A DNA stretch of 64,000 nt from Symsagittifera roscoffensis (GCF_963678635.1 NC_087063.1:5058580-5122579), one strand, 5' to 3'; positions 12,186 to 25,430 are shown, numbered from the stretch's first letter. Translations and numbers: made by a program. The notes: generated by a model not told the origin, from the letters alone.

Positions 12186-13079
12186 TCATCCAATCTGAAT
12201 TTAAACCAACCAAATTTCCGAACTTAATCCAAACTGGGACATTTAAACCAAGACAAACGTAGCCCAAATTGCACAACGTTTTAACTCGCACTTCGCTTAC
12301 ATAAAAAAAAATTTCAACAAAACACTCTTGTCTCAAAAACAATTTAGAAGTCTAATATGTTTGTCTGGTCTTGCAACCATAGAGAGTGGTCTTAGAAAAG
12401 ACGGATCGACCACTGCTTAAACGTCGAAAAACCCTCTCGTAAAAAATGAAAGAAAAAAACGTTGAAAAAGTTCACTCAGGATCGTGAAACGCACAATTAA
12501 AACTTCATTTATTCCTATTTGACGTTTAATAGAAAATGCAACACAGAAGCGAAGCTTGATCTTCGAACCATTCGCAATAAAAAAACGAATACCTGTGATT
12601 AAAATCAAATGAAAAAAAAAACTTCAAAAATCTTTTTGACAATAAAAAATGCAACAAATGCGCAAAATATCCGCAAAATACACGCACCATTATAAACTCT
12701 ACAATGAGTTTCAGAATACTAGAAAGAAGCCAATTTGTTTTTAAAAAGTCCTTTCTGCGGAACTAAGCCGACAAAAATAAGCAGACAGACTATAATCTAA
12801 AATAATCGAAAAATCAACGTTGCCAAAAAAACAGGTCTCGACAGGAATCAAACTCCTGGGCTTTTTCGTCTCAAGCAGTGTTACAGCACCTTGGAAGAAA
12901 CCTGAAGCTTCGACAAATTGGGCTATGGGAACTAAGCTGGCAAAAATAAACAGACGGACGATAGTAAGAAAAAGCACAAAAATTCTTAATTACAAAAAAC
13001 AGGTCGCGTTCGGATTCCAACAACCAGTATTTGCTGTCTCAAGCAATTGTGTTAAGTCGCCAGATGGTTGATTGAATTT

Positions 13080-13540
13080 AATTTATAATTACCAAGCGGT
13101 AACCAAGCCGAAAAAATCTGAGCAGAAGTCTTTCATACGAAAAAAAAATCAAAAAAGTTGTTAACTAAAAAAAATTTAAAACCCCTTCTCCTGAAAAACA
13201 CACATATTTTTTTCGGCCATGACGCAATGAAAGGCCACCAAAATGACGCAATGAAAGGCCACCAAGTCGATATAAAATAAGTCGAAACCTACTAAGCCAA
13301 AAAAAAGTAAAATTTCAACAAATCGAGTTGGAAAAATATACAACCAACATAAATAATAAATTTCAAAGAAGACGGATACTTAAAACGCTAGCATGCGCAA
13401 AATATGCCTATTGCAGTAAAGTTGTAATAGAGATGAGTCGTGCGATAGTGCGAGTCCGGTGAGAGTTTTTTTCGGGAAAAAAGTCTAGTACACGATAACA
13501 AGATGTTTTCTTATCGCAAGTGTAGAAGCACCTTAATCCA
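13080..13540. repeat. Dispersed repeat family B, copy 1
   Basis: It resembles 21400-21980 in the same order: 'accaagcggtaac', a 'gacgcaatgaaaggcc' zone, 'caaatcgagttgg', then 'aaaaaagtctagtac' and a terminal hairpin 'cttatcgcaag'. A 24-bp internal direct repeat (atgacgcaatgaaaggccac) occurs twice here. The remaining intergenic DNA at 12186-13079 has nothing I recognise. Confidence 0.5.
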
Positions 13541-13879
13541 AAGGTTTACGGGAAAACTATTTATAGTAAGCTCATTTCAAGCACACAGATTGAGAACCTC
13601 AGACAGGTGGGTCTAGGCTCTAGCCCCATGGTCTCAAAGATCCAAAAGACTATTTGATAGGACAAAAAACCACGCTAAGTAATCAATTTTTTTGCCAACT
13701 TTCAATAAACTACTGTGCTGAATAGTAGTTAAAAGAAGGAACAGATGATATTTCGTTTGAACTGGATGAGCCACAAGAAATTTAAAGGACAACTTTCCGA
13801 CACCGATAAAATGTTTATCTGTCAATTTTTATTCATCAGTACATATGTTTCAGCTTTCAGGCAAATATGAATAAAACAT

Positions 13880-14301
13880 AGAAAACAGACAGTTGGAATA
13901 GAGTTAATGAACAAAGTAAACAAAATACTCACTTGTTTTTCTTTTTTATTTACGAATAAAAAGATAGATTCCCTAAACACTCTTTGAGTTTCTGGAACAA
14001 TTTAGAATTAGCACTTTTGATTCAATTCACGCAATTTGAAAAAACTGGATCAATAGATAAAGTTTTAATTCCGCTGGGAAATCTGAACAGTTGTATCCAC
14101 TTTCGAAACTAGAAGTCGATCACGTTTTTTGTGCCCTTTACAATTTCGCTGTTCGATAGGACAGTTTGCCTCAAGAAAATCAAAAGTCAAACCACGAAAC
14201 AGTAAAATTGAGCCTGAACAAATGTTTTAGACTTTTCTTGCAAGAAAACAATAAAATCATCAGGACTTCTATAAGAGTCTGAACTACGTTCATCGACCCT
14301 T
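13880..14301 (+). mobile_element. MITE-1 family, near-complete copy E
   Basis: It carries both ends: atagagttaatgaac on the left and acgttcatcgaccctt on the right. It directly abuts the 287-bp tandem array at 14314. Confidence 0.6.
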
Positions 14302-14313
14302 AAAAACAAAACT

Positions 14314-15460
14314 CAAAAAATCGATAGATCAATCTTTGGATAAAAATCTTCCAACCAAAAACAACCAGATAGAATTTTCTTCATTATTGCCTTCGGAATA
14401 TGCGACAAAACATACTACATTTTGATGGCATAAAACATTGCTCATTTAGTAAAAACACCGTTTTGAAAATCAAAAGCCGTCAGTTTTTTTTTTCGCGGCT
14501 GTAAAATCAAAAAAATTTGCTGCAGAAAAAAATATTGGTTAATGTTTTATATGAAGTTTGACGCAATATGGATTTTTATAATATTAAAAATTTCGGACAA
14601 TTCAAGAAATCGATAGATCAATCTTTGAATAAAAGTCTTCGAACCAAAAACAACCAGATGAAATTTTTTCATTATTGCCTTCGGAATATGCGACAAAACA
14701 TACTACATTTTGATGGCATAAAACATTGCTGATTTAGTAAAAAACACCGTTTTGAAACTTAAAAGCCGTCAGTTTTTTTTCGCGGCTGTAAAATCAAAAA
14801 AATTTGCTGCAGAAAAAAATATTGGTTAATGTTTTATATGAAGTTTGACGCAATATGGATTTTTATAATATTAAAAATTTCGGACAATTCAAGAAATCGA
14901 TAGATCAATCTTTGAATAAAAGTCTTCGAACCAAAAACAACCAGATGAAATTTTTTCATTATTGCCTTCGGAATATGCGACAAAACATACTACATTTTGA
15001 TGGCATAAAACATTGCTGATTTAGTAAAAAACACCGTTTTGAAACTTAAAAGCCGTCAGTTTTTTTTCGCGGCTGTAAAATCAAAAAAATTTGCTGCAGA
15101 AAAAAATATTGGTTAATGTTTTATATGAAGTTTGACGCAATATGGATTTTTATAATATTAAAAATTTCGGACAATTCAAGAAATCGATAGATCAATCTTT
15201 GAATAAAAGTCTTCGAACCAAAAACAACCAGATGAAATTTTTTCATTATTGCCTTCGGAATATGCGACAAAACATACTACATTTTGATGGCATAAAACAT
15301 TGCTGATTTAGTAAAAAACACCGTTTTGAAACTTAAAAGCCGTGTTTTTTTTTCGCGGCTGTAAAATCAAAAATTAGCTGCAGAAAAAAATATTGGTTTA
15401 TCTTTTATATGAAGTTTGACGCAATATGGATTTTTATAATAGTAAAATTTCGGACAATTT
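14314..15460. repeat. Tandem array, four copies of a ~287-bp unit
   Basis: The anchor tcgatagatcaatctttg recurs at 14321, 14610, 14897 and 15184, giving periods of 289, 287 and 287. Copies are nearly identical; the last one is shortened and more diverged. Each unit holds two short hairpin-like stretches (aaagccgtcag/cgcggctg). No ORF runs through the unit. Confidence 0.9.
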
Positions 15461-15672
15461 TATTTTTTTGCGTTAGTTTGAAAATTTGACGTAAGGAAAA
15501 CTGGCTTTTTTAAAATATTCGAGGAGCTGGCTTCAATTTAAATTATTTTCCACGCTTGTTTGATTTAATTCAGAATTTTTATCATCACTGATGATGAAAT
15601 TTTTGATACAGCCTAATTTACTTGATTACTTGCTGTTTGATATTAGAAGCGTGTTGTAATTAGTAGAAAAAA

Positions 15673-16050
15673 AAATTACTCAAACTCAACGTGCTTCTTC
15701 TTTAAAAGAGGCAAACGAATTAATGGACACTCTTGACGAGGATAAGGTACGTGAAATTAACACTACCTATCACCCAAATAATTATTTTCACGTACCTTAT
15801 CCTCGTCAAGAGTGTCCATGAATTCGTTTACCTCTTTTAAGAAGAAGCGCGTCCAAGAGGTTAAAAGGTTTTGAATGATAAGAATTACGGCTTCACTATT
15901 CAGGTGGCCATTGCACGTCTAAGAGTTGAGCAATTACTAGCAGGACTTGGTTTTGGGCCAGCCGCAGTGCATTACAGAGACGTGAAACCGGAAATGCCAA
16001 ACATGGCAGGGGAAGCAAAAAAAAAAAGGACAAAAAGAAGCGACCTCTAA
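15673..16050 (+). CDS. Possible two-exon 3' end of an unknown gene
   Basis: An open stretch ending ...NELMDTLDEDK runs to a strong donor AAG|gtacgt at 15746/15747. An acceptor ttcactattcag precedes 15904, after which an open frame reads 48 codons to TAA at 16048-16050. The phase is consistent (0) across a 157-nt intron. The second exon encodes a short sequence (start VAIARLRVEQLL) with a basic tail KKKRTKR. I do not recognise the family and cannot find earlier exons. The inverse arm of the foldback lies inside this intron. It could equally be a gene fragment. The following DNA (16051-19473) is intergenic, with a 117-codon minus ORF at 16688-17041 that I cannot support. Confidence 0.3.
15690..15852. 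repeat. Long foldback (~66-bp arms, ~30-nt loop)
   Basis: The left arm (15690-15757) and right arm (15785-15852) are reverse complements with only about four differences and a one-base indel. The arms contain ATGGACACTCTTGACGAGG and a consensus-like donor GATAAG|GTACGT. The loop is about 27-29 nt. RNA from either strand would form a long near-perfect hairpin. Confidence 0.9.
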
Positions 16051-19000
16051 AGAGCAAGGTAAAAAACGAGTTTTCAAAATTTGCGAGGGCAGCCCATATC
16101 AAAACTTTACAAAGTCTAGTGTGCCTAACGGTTCGTAGTGAGAAATGATAAAAGGAATCTTAAGGGTGTAAAGTGAAGATACCGTGATGATTCGTGGTTC
16201 TGGGAGTTGCTTTGTTTAAATGGGTGAATTAGCCCTTTTTATATTTTAAAAGCCAAGGAAGGAACAATACGGGTCTGTATCATGTCATAAATTTGCTATC
16301 TATGTCCAGGTTAAGACAGGAGATGTTTTCACCTTCTGAAGGATTATGTTTTCAGAAGGAAGTATTCTTGCAGGCGGTGCAGGACCAGAGGTCCAAAATG
16401 TTGAGAGGAAATTGATTCAGGCATTTCAGACCGAGTGCTTCTGAAAGTTTGGTGTCGGCGACCTCTTGTTTGGTTTATTGAGGGGTAAAAAGGCCTATCA
16501 GACAGAAAAATTTGGCAAAATTACATCATAAAAACGTAAATTATATCAGAACTAGGGAACAATTGCATAGCAACAGAGACAATCTGTTGTTGTTGCATAA
16601 CAATGTAAATTTTCGGCTTTTTGGAATGGTAATCCTATTTTAGACTTGTCGGCCCTTCGGCTCGTTGGCCTACCACCGATGTATGTGTCATCTCAAAGTG
16701 AGCTTTTTACTGAGCGCTTTGGCTATTTCCAAGAATAACTGTACTTTTAAAACAATTTGGATGGGTTGCCTAAATGTCACAGTCATGGATCCATTAAAGT
16801 AGCATATTACTTTCCAGAACTTCATAGTACCGATTAAGTACATACAGGTCCCGAGAAATTGACGCCATGTTTTCATTAACATTTTTTTGGGTTTCTTGAT
16901 TTGAATGTGGAGAAAGAGCCGAGGTGAAATGGTGGTAACAATAGTGCTTGCTGGCATGCCCCCGATCACTATGGAAGAATAAGGAACCGCTGCAAAAGAT
17001 GATCCATAAAAACTAAACAGTTCAACCGCATTTCCCTTCATCCTCGACCCAATCTTGAATCTACCCCAGGCATTTTATAAATTTGTCAATTGGTTTTGCA
17101 TACAAAATGTATTACAAAAAAGAATAGGAAGGTACTGAATCAATTTTTAATTAAAAATTCAGAAAACGCCCTCCCAGAAAACTTTACTCTCAACAACGAA
17201 AGAAAATTAATAACCAAATTTCAAATGAATATCTGCTTCTTTTCATAATCCCTAATGTAATGAAAAAGTGAAAATAAACCAGCCGAAGTGAAAACTAACC
17301 AAAAAAGGGCAGAGCTTAAAAATCAACCAAAAGTTAAATCACTTTAGTTGAAAATTGTCTGATTTTCGAAGCTGATGCATAATTACTCATTATTTTGGCT
17401 AGTTTATATGCTCAGCTGATTCATACTGGGACTGGTTTGTTTTCGTCCAGTAAAATAGCTCCAAATTAAAAAGACTGCATTTTCAAAGCCAAAAAAGGTA
17501 GCGCAATAAATTATTAAAACTTCAGGATAACTTTAATGTTCAAGGAAACTTTTGGCTCAATTTTGGCATAATATTAATCAGAACTGATCCGCAGTTGAAG
17601 GAAAACTGATAATTTTGAAAACCCAGCCAAGTAAAACCTTTTTTTTCCAAAACCCACCGTTATTTTTCGATCCCCAGCGAATCAAGAACTTCAAAGCATT
17701 CAGACTAATTTACCACCAAGCTGATAATCAGGCCGATTAGAGAAAGAAGGCGATTTCTGATTTTAAGTAGTTTAGGGCATATCTAGCTAATTTTGAAAGA
17801 ATAGAAATTCTCCCAACACGCATGAAAAAAAAAACACTTGAAATTTTGAAAAAAAATATATGTTTGATGGACTTTTTGCAGTGAATTTCTGGTCACAGCA
17901 TTCTCTGCTTTTGCACAGCAACCATGTGAGATTTTCTAAATTTACTGTTTTGAAAATCAGCCGACTTAAAGAACTAAAAACTTACTAATTGAGATACATA
18001 ATACTTCCAGGCAATTACCAATCTCCGGGTCATCCCATCGATCACTTCAGCCAGCATTGTTTGGCTTTAATCAGATCCAACTGTCCTGGAATGGGCAATT
18101 ATCTTCTCTATTTGGACTCAAAAACAGAAAAACTTAATGACGTTGATTAGAGAACCATAGCAATTTATCTCCTCGGTACTTGTCCTACAAATTTCTCAAG
18201 TTCATTGTAATTCAGAGCAGAAAAACCTGAAGAACTTGTAAAATTTCGTGTCCTAAAAATTTGAACTTTCCAAAGATTTTAGATGAATTCTTTTCGCAAC
18301 CTAATCAGATTGGCTTTACTCTCTCATTCTAATTCTATTAGAACTCTAACTTCAGCTGAAAAGATTCCATTGCGAGTTTAAATTGAAAAGTTTTTGCGTC
18401 ATCAGAAGTCTCAGTCAGAATTGCTTTTTCAAAATGAAGGATACCGAATTAATTCTCCTCAGCAAATGCCCTTGCTTTTAATCCATTACTTAGCGTCAAA
18501 ATCAGGGCGGGTCGTGATTTCTTAATTCAATGCAAGCTTTGTACTTACTTTAAGCTCCGAATCATACAAAACAATTGTGGCGCTTGCGGATCTTGCTCAA
18601 CTAATATTTTTTTTCTGATACAAAAGATTTCACATTCAGTCTTACGTTGAGCTGAAAAACTGCCAGAGGCTTAAAAAATACCTTCAGATTTCAGATATAG
18701 GAGGATAACGTATTATCAATTATCGCGGTTCTATTGAATACTAGAACCCGCACTTTATAAATCTCTTCGCCTATTTTCCCTAAAGATCAGTTTGGTATAA
18801 ACCCAACTTAATGAGCTCACTTTTTACCACCTCTGAATGGCGCCAAACAATCGTCTCCAGGGGAAAGTACGCGGCATTTGTTCAACTTTAGAAATTGAAA
18901 TTCATTATTTCAAAGTTTAGTTTGCAGTTCCTAGCAATAAAGCAAATTTCTCCTTCAAATTTTACCCCGACTAGCCAACTGCAGCTCGTTTAATTCCCAA

Positions 19001-19473
19001 ACGCTTCCTGTTAACAATTCAAAATCCAACAACTTTGACTTAAATTTAATATATGCACGTTCAGATACCAAGAGACCTATAATGCAATTGAGCAAAGCAC
19101 TTTAGTCAATTCAAGGAAACTACTAACTTGTGCTGTTAAAAGAAAAACGAGATATAACGTTACTCCTAGCCGGCAAACAACCAGGCATTCCATATTAATA
19201 ATTCAAACTTGCAACTGGAATATTCGCCACAAAACACTCACTAAATCTAGGTAAGAAGTTGACATTTTACACTTCATAGAAAGGTCACTTTTCCTCCAAC
19301 AAACCGTGATTGCATAGGTATTCTTTCAACTCGTACACACACGGAGATTTGAAACAAATGATGAAACTTTTTCAACATTTTCAACACAGCCTTTTCTGCA
19401 ATCAGTAAAAAATCACAAAAAACTTCAACAATATTCAAATTTCAGATCTTGCAAACCATAATCAACTACTAAA

Positions 19474-22215
19474 ATGGCCAAACCTGAAGCAAACGACAGC
19501 CCTACTTCACCAAACCCACCGGGAACTAGAGAACAGGAAGAGGAGCTGCGAGATGTGTTCACAGTGTTTGACAAAGACGGCGACGACCGCATCACGACAC
19601 TCGAGATCAAGCAAGTTCTGTCTGCTCTAGGACGAAAAGTGAGTGAGCAGCAAATCATGGAAATGATCTCGTCTGTTGACCTGGACAGTAATGGGTCAAT
19701 CGATTTCGAGGAGTTCCGCGAAATGATGTCTCAAAGGCGTTCTGCCACCGACTTCGAAACTAAGCTTCAAAATGCATTCAGGTAATTTTAATATCTATAA
19801 AATATTCATTTTTGACATTAGGCAAGCTTTACCTTTTTCACATAATTGATCTTAATCTAAATTAACACACAATGACGAAGCTGAGCTCTGTATCTCTTGC
19901 GACTCATCAACATCATGCGTGCTAAAAAATTAGACTGAATCCAATAAGTAAAAAAAAAAACATATCAAAAAAATGCCGCGAAGTATCTACGAAAAAATTT
20001 CCCACGTTTGTCTCGATCTATGTTCAATTTGTGGAAAGCATGTCGAGATACATAATCGCCAACGTTAAATAAGCATTCAGAAACATTTATCGAGCGGCAA
20101 CTAAGCCGACAATACTTGAATAGACGTCTATTGCGCCCAAAAGCTTTGAGTTATTGAAACTTTTTTAGCTATTAAGCCATTTAACTGTATGCTTTGGAAA
20201 GTAAGCTGAAAAAGATAAGACGAAAAATGATTGGCACACAATTCGGTTTACCAGTAAAAAAAAATCAATTTCCAAACAACTTTGGACCCCAAGGCTCTCG
20301 TTTTACCACTAGACCAAATGAAAACGGGCCATGAGCAAATTCAGGTTTTATAATGAAGCAAAGTATTTTTGTTAGATTTCTAAGAGAAATTATATAATAC
20401 AAAGAGTTCCCTGTTACACGTACACTTGCTATCGCAAACATGAATTCAGCAAAAGAGTTATTAGATGAAGTTGTGTGGTTCTGACCTTGCTTGTGGGATG
20501 GAAGTTAGGATTGACTTTTTGCCAGTCAAACTATGACACCTTGTGCTTGGCCATGTCAGGTACATATATATACTAAAAATCGGTTTTAACTGAATGGCTG
20601 GCGAGAAAAGATGCATCATTATGATTCTTTTCATAGACTCAAATAAGGATACAATTAATAAAGATTTCGTCCTCCGCTTCAAAATATAGTGAAGTTGACA
20701 GATAGGGTCAAGATCAGATACATTGAGCCTCCTTTTCGATCGAATCCGCCTTCTAGCGGTAAATAAGTTTCTAGCAAAATCTAAAGACATGTTTCTCACC
20801 ACGGCCAGGCATTCATATTGTTCCAAAGGAATTATGTCTAATTTTAGATATCTCAAAAAAGCTCTTAAAGAGTTCAACTAATATTATATTAAAGTTCTCT
20901 TGATCAAGATTTGGATTCCCAAAATTTCTCTTAGTGTTAAGAGAAAAAACTATTCAAAATTTTGAAGCATTTAGAGACTGAAAAATAAAAATTAACTTGA
21001 CATCTTATGACCTGTTTCTTTGCTGAAAGAAACGACAAAAATTTAAATTCTGAACATGCGAAAAAAAATGAAAAGAATTTCTATTTCTGGATTTTTTTGC
21101 AAAAATGACCAAAATCGGAGCAAAATGCGATTATAGTACAGCAAACTAACCGACTCAACTTTTCTTCGATTTTATGTTGGTTTCGAGAGAGCTTTGGCTG
21201 CCCTTGCGCAACGAGCACAGAATGTTCCGATGACATATTTGGATTTAGGTCCAATTCGCAAGATAATCGACTCAGCCAACGTCACCACTTGCGATACAAA
21301 ACAAGAAAACCGCTTAGTCGAAAATAACTAGAAAATGAATAGGGATGAAACACAAAAAACAAGCCAAGACAATAGAATGTAAAATTTGCATCCAAAGAAA
21401 ATTTACCAAGTGGTAACAAAGCCGAAAATATCTTAGCAGAAACCCTTTAAGCTGAAAAAAAATTAAGAAGACTTATAAAATGTTATCAAGTCATCTCACC
21501 CTTTGTTTGCTCGTTGAACGACGCAATATGAGGCCAATAATCCGATGTAATATAGGCCTTAACTTATTCAGCCAAAAAAATAAAATTCAAAAAAAATTTA
21601 AGATTACTTGAGGGTTATTAAGTCCCCCTCAACGTCATAACACACACACATAAATTTTCACTCGTGGAACGGCGCAACATGAGACCCCTAAGCCGATATA
21701 ATATAGAAAAAAACCTACCAAGCCGAAAAAAAAGGAAAAGAAAAAAAATGAAATTTTAACAAATCGAGTTGGTAAAATTACAAACGACCAAAAAATTTCG
21801 AACAGTACAGATCTTTAAAATCTCAACAAGCACAAAATATATCTGTAGCGGTTAATTGGTTGTTAGTAAGCTTCCAGGAAATGAGTCCAGATGAAGAGAG
21901 ACATATGAAAAACGTTATTTACGGAAAAAAGTCTAGTACTCGATTGCAATACCTTGCTTATCGCAAGGGTAAACAGTCCTTTGAGAAATATGAACTGATG
22001 TAGCATTTTAAATTCAAACAATATTTTTCGCTTTCAGACTGTTCGATCAAAATTCAGACGGAGTGATTGATGAAGACGAGTTGAAATGTGTACTGGACAA
22101 ACTTGGAATAGAAGCGAATGACGAAGAAATCCACGAGATGATTGTAGTGGCTGACCTCAACAAGGACGGAAAAGTGGATTTCAGTGAATTCAAAGCAATT
22201 CTATCGACAAAGTGA
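19474..22215 (+). CDS. Calmodulin-like four-EF-hand protein, two exons
   Basis: The CDS joins 19474-19781 and 22038-22215 (486 nt, 161 aa), with donor TTCAG|gtaatt and acceptor gctttcag in matching phase 2. All four EF-hand loops keep Ca2+-ligand positions 1, 3, 5 and 12: DKDGDDRITTLE, DLDSNGSIDFEE, DQNSDGVIDEDE and DLNKDGKVDFSE. The first two loops are on exon 1 and the last two on exon 2. Compared with calmodulin (about 149 aa) there is a Pro/Ser-rich N-terminal extension of about 20 residues. It is probably a cytosolic calcium sensor of the calmodulin/troponin C superfamily; the exact orthologue is unclear. The ATG at 19474 is the first in-frame Met ahead of EF1. Confidence 0.9.
21400..21980. 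repeat. Dispersed repeat family B, copy 2
   Basis: It matches 13080-13540 in element order and ends in the same 'aaaaaagtctagtac...cttatcgcaag' terminus. It sits in the calmodulin-like intron just before exon 2. The rest of the intron (19782-21399) shows repeat-like AT-rich DNA and a weak tRNA-A-box-like stretch near 20300. Confidence 0.5.
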
Positions 22216-22257
22216 AGAATTACAAAGTGCTTCCTGACAAACTATTGCCAACTTTTT

Positions 22258-22263
22258 ATTAAA
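22258..22263 (+). promoter_or_regulatory. Candidate poly(A) signal ATTAAA
   Basis: ATTAAA lies 43 bases after the calmodulin-like stop codon, a plausible position for the common variant hexamer. Beyond it, 22264-23100 is AT-rich and I recognise nothing there. Confidence 0.4.
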
Positions 22264-23109
22264 TATAATATACCGCTTCTTGTATGAAATAATTGAATAA
22301 CCAACTTTTGTAGCAGCTCACTCGTTTAGCTAAACTGTTAGACAACAATCCTAATCTTTAACACAAAAAAGAGGGACCATTCCTTTATACCACCACTATT
22401 GCACAGGATAGACGGGGTTCCAACAACGCTGAACAAATGTACTTCGAAAAAAGCCATGACAAAAAATCCAAGGCTTACCTGGCCATCTAAAATCAACCTC
22501 CTCTACAAGGTGACTTTCCGGATGACAATTCCGAAATGACATACCGATGAAAAAAAATTACAAAATTTTAAGATTAAATCTATGCACAGAGCAAAAGAAA
22601 GAAGTTTAGTTGTTTGTCTGTGGCGAGTGTGAAGTGCTATGAGCTATTTGGTTTTTATGAATTTCGCACAATTTTCTAAAAATGCAACAAAAGGGTGGAA
22701 AAGGTAGAGTTACGTGAATTATAAGTAAATTTAGCAGAAAATTTCTATCAGATGTTTAGAATGAATAATTTTATTCACTTTCATTTCCAATTAGGGCTCC
22801 CCTATAATCAGGTTTAATAAGTTTCTATAATTTTTTCACAACACACAGTTGAATATCGTTTCAAAGAGTGTTCATTTGTAAAAGATTTGAGTTTTTCCTA
22901 TTTAAGACCAATGAACTTAAATATCAAAACTTATTTGAACATGAAGTTTTTAGATACCGGGTCGCAAATGACGAAAAACCGAAAGCACAACAGCAAAACA
23001 AAATTTAGAACAATGTCCATGATTAAAATGGTTAATAGTTTTTGATCAATTCGAATGCTCAATTTTATTAAATAGTTTAACTTATTAAATTGTTTCTTAT
23101 TACATGACG

Positions 23110-23996
23110 GTTGGAAGGAGGTCTAACATGACCTCTATTGATGTGGAATCTGACTAGTAGTACCTCTATTGATGTGGTTTCTGAAAAAGCTAATGGCCAA
23201 GATGGTGTTCCATCGATCTTCTACAAAATGTGTGCAAAGACAATCAGCAAGTCCGTGAGGCAAATCTTCGAGAAGATTAAACAAACTGCCACTTATCATC
23301 AAGTTTGGAAGCAATCGCAAGTCAGTCCAGTCTACAAGAAAGGTAATAAATCAAATGTGAAAAACTGTAGACCAGTCTCTCTTTTAAGTATTGTCTCCAA
23401 AGTTTTCGAACGATGTATATTTATTCAACTATACAAACACTTATGCGATTCAACTATGCGATTTTTCAGTCGTAATCAATATGGTTTTCGTAAAAAGCGT
23501 TCATCGATGAGTCAGTTGGTTGTCTATCTGGAGAAGGTTTACAGGGCTTGAAGTAGATGTGGTAAATACAGACTACGAATAGGCATTCCATCATGTTGAT
23601 CGATCACGTTCCGTTACTTGATGAATTATCATACCTTGAAGTTACCGGAAGACTCCTGCTGATTACTGAATCGTATTTACCCGACAGGTCAGAACACGTA
23701 AAAACTGGGGGGATATCATCTTTTCCGAAAAATGTAACAAGTGGAGTTCCTCAGGGATCCCTACTTATGAGTTTACTTTTTATTGCTTATATCAACTACC
23801 GGCCGGACTGCTGTGGAAAGTGTTTGTCACTCCTCTGTACAGATGACGCCAAACTTATTTTCTTCGGATTATCGAAAAATAATTTTCAACTCGGCTTATC
23901 TAGAATAGCAAATTGGAGCAACAAACACATGATGCTTTTAAAAACTGACAAGTTTTCTCATTTATCATTAACATGGAAGCCAGTATCAAAGAAATA
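23110..23996 (+). pseudogene. LINE reverse-transcriptase fragment 1
   Basis: Two broken open stretches (23138-23551 and 23593-23997) hold RT motifs of CR1/jockey-type LINEs: KKGNKSNVKNCRPVSLLSI, then NQYGFRKKRSS, then SGVPQGSLLMSLLFIAYIN. The catalytic-site remnant CTDDAK stands where FADD-like residues are expected. Stops near 23550 and 23580 interrupt it. It has no endonuclease and is inactive. Confidence 0.8.
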
Positions 23997-24726
23997 AACA
24001 AAGGTGAAAGTTTGGCGTTTAACAGAGCCGATTGGACGACAATAAATCAAGAAATAAAAGACAAACCTTTCATACCGTATTGTTACAGTAATGTAAATGA
24101 GCTCCTGCGTCAGTGGTATGCATGGTTATGGGACCAAATAAAGAACAATGTACCCAAGGTTACATCACACAGATCAACTCTCCCCCCGTGGGTGACGCCA
24201 AGTACGTCTCACGTGCTAAAAAGAGTACAAACCTTAAAACGGCGTATTGATCGGCAAAACAAACCTACTTTAAACATACCTACTTTAAACAAACCTACTT
24301 TAAGCCTTATTCTAAAACACAAAAAACTGGAAAAAAATCTTTAAATAGCATTGACTGAAGATCAAGCATTTTACGAAGAAACAGTAACAAGCAGTAGACG
24401 ATTCAGTGAACTACAAAAATACTTGAACAAAATAAGTAGTTCCAGGCAATATAAAAAAAATGTTTTACAAGGAAAAATCCACTAGAGATGACACCCAAAA
24501 AGCTACATTTTTTAACGAATTCTTCATCAGTGTATATCAAAAGGAATCAAAACCTAACCCTCTCGCACGAAATACAAACTGTTCTCCTACAGAAGAAATT
24601 TGTACACAAATTCAAATTGAAGAAACCAAAACCGAAATCATTCTCAAAAATCTTTTAACAAATAAAGCATCAGGTTTTGATGGAATAGGTAATATAATTC
24701 TAAAAAGTTTTTCAAAAAAGCCCTGA
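23973..24726 (+). pseudogene. LINE fragment 2: linker and RT start
   Basis: Open stretches at 23973-24344 and 24460-24726 resemble the segment between endonuclease and RT in CR1/jockey-type ORF2. STLPPWVTPSTSHVLKRVQ is followed later by the RT entry motif KASGFDGIGNIILK. A 15-bp direct repeat, (ca)aacctactttaaac, is present three times near 24265. It ends abruptly at 24718 where another repeat begins. Confidence 0.7.
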
Positions 24727-25430
24727 TTTTAGGAGTGACCTCGTGGTCTGGGGATACTGAGACCCAGCCATGAGCTCACTATTTCTGCATGTAAACTAGT
24801 TAATTTGAGTGTTTTGACCGAAGCCGAAAGCAGTAATGTTTTTTGTCGACCCGATGTTAGAAAGACCACCGAAAGTACTGGCTTGGTAGAGACGGTTAAA
24901 AACATGTAAAGCTCTGACTTAGTTTTATTTTCCGTCGATATGTATCTTCCGGGCGAATGTTACAGTTGATACCGCAAAGACCCAAAAAGACTTAGATATT
25001 TTAATGTGTGACAACCTTTCGTGGTCAGTAAATCCTTAAAATCGCAAATCAAAAGCAATGGGAGCATTTTACAAAATCAAACGGAATATCTCGAAAAAAA
25101 AACATCCTTAAAATCAAAATTAAACTTATACTGTAGATACATCGTACCAATCATAAGCTATGCATCGCAAACATGGTATCCGAACAAAGCAGAATTAAGA
25201 CAACTGGAAAGAGTACAAAAACGAGCGACTTCTTGGATTACAAATAACTTCAAAATGAGTTATACTGAAAGACTGAAATTTTTAAAGCTCCTTTCACTGT
25301 CAATGTACTTCGAAATACATGACATATTGTACTTAGTTTCACTACTAAAAATAAACATGACATTCCCCCAGACAAGATGTGATCCGACCCTCCCGTTTGT
25401 CGTTGATAGATAGATTGTTGTTACAGGCAT
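24719..25430 (+). pseudogene. LINE 3' fragment, copy 1
   Basis: It starts at agccctgattttaggag and contains the C-terminal part of a LINE RT (YIVPIISYASQTWYPNKAEL, then QLERVQKRATSWI). It matches 42544-43213 closely, except for a 26-base segment present only in the second copy. Similarity ends at about 25365. The GC-rich retroelement block starts after it. Confidence 0.8.

Noticed and set aside
13595-13645. T-arm-like stretch gggtctaggctctagccc
   Set aside because: Only one arm can be folded and no A box is found.
14314-15460. CRISPR-like array
   Set aside because: Whole 287-bp units are tandemly repeated with no short repeat and unique spacer pattern, and the genome is eukaryotic.
16688-17041. 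117-codon minus-strand ORF
   Set aside because: An alternative frame reads equally well, no domain is visible, and no splice or promoter context supports it.
20285-20330. tRNA-like A box (tggtctagtggt, minus strand)
   Set aside because: No B box at a proper distance and no cloverleaf; at most a fragment of a tRNA-derived repeat.
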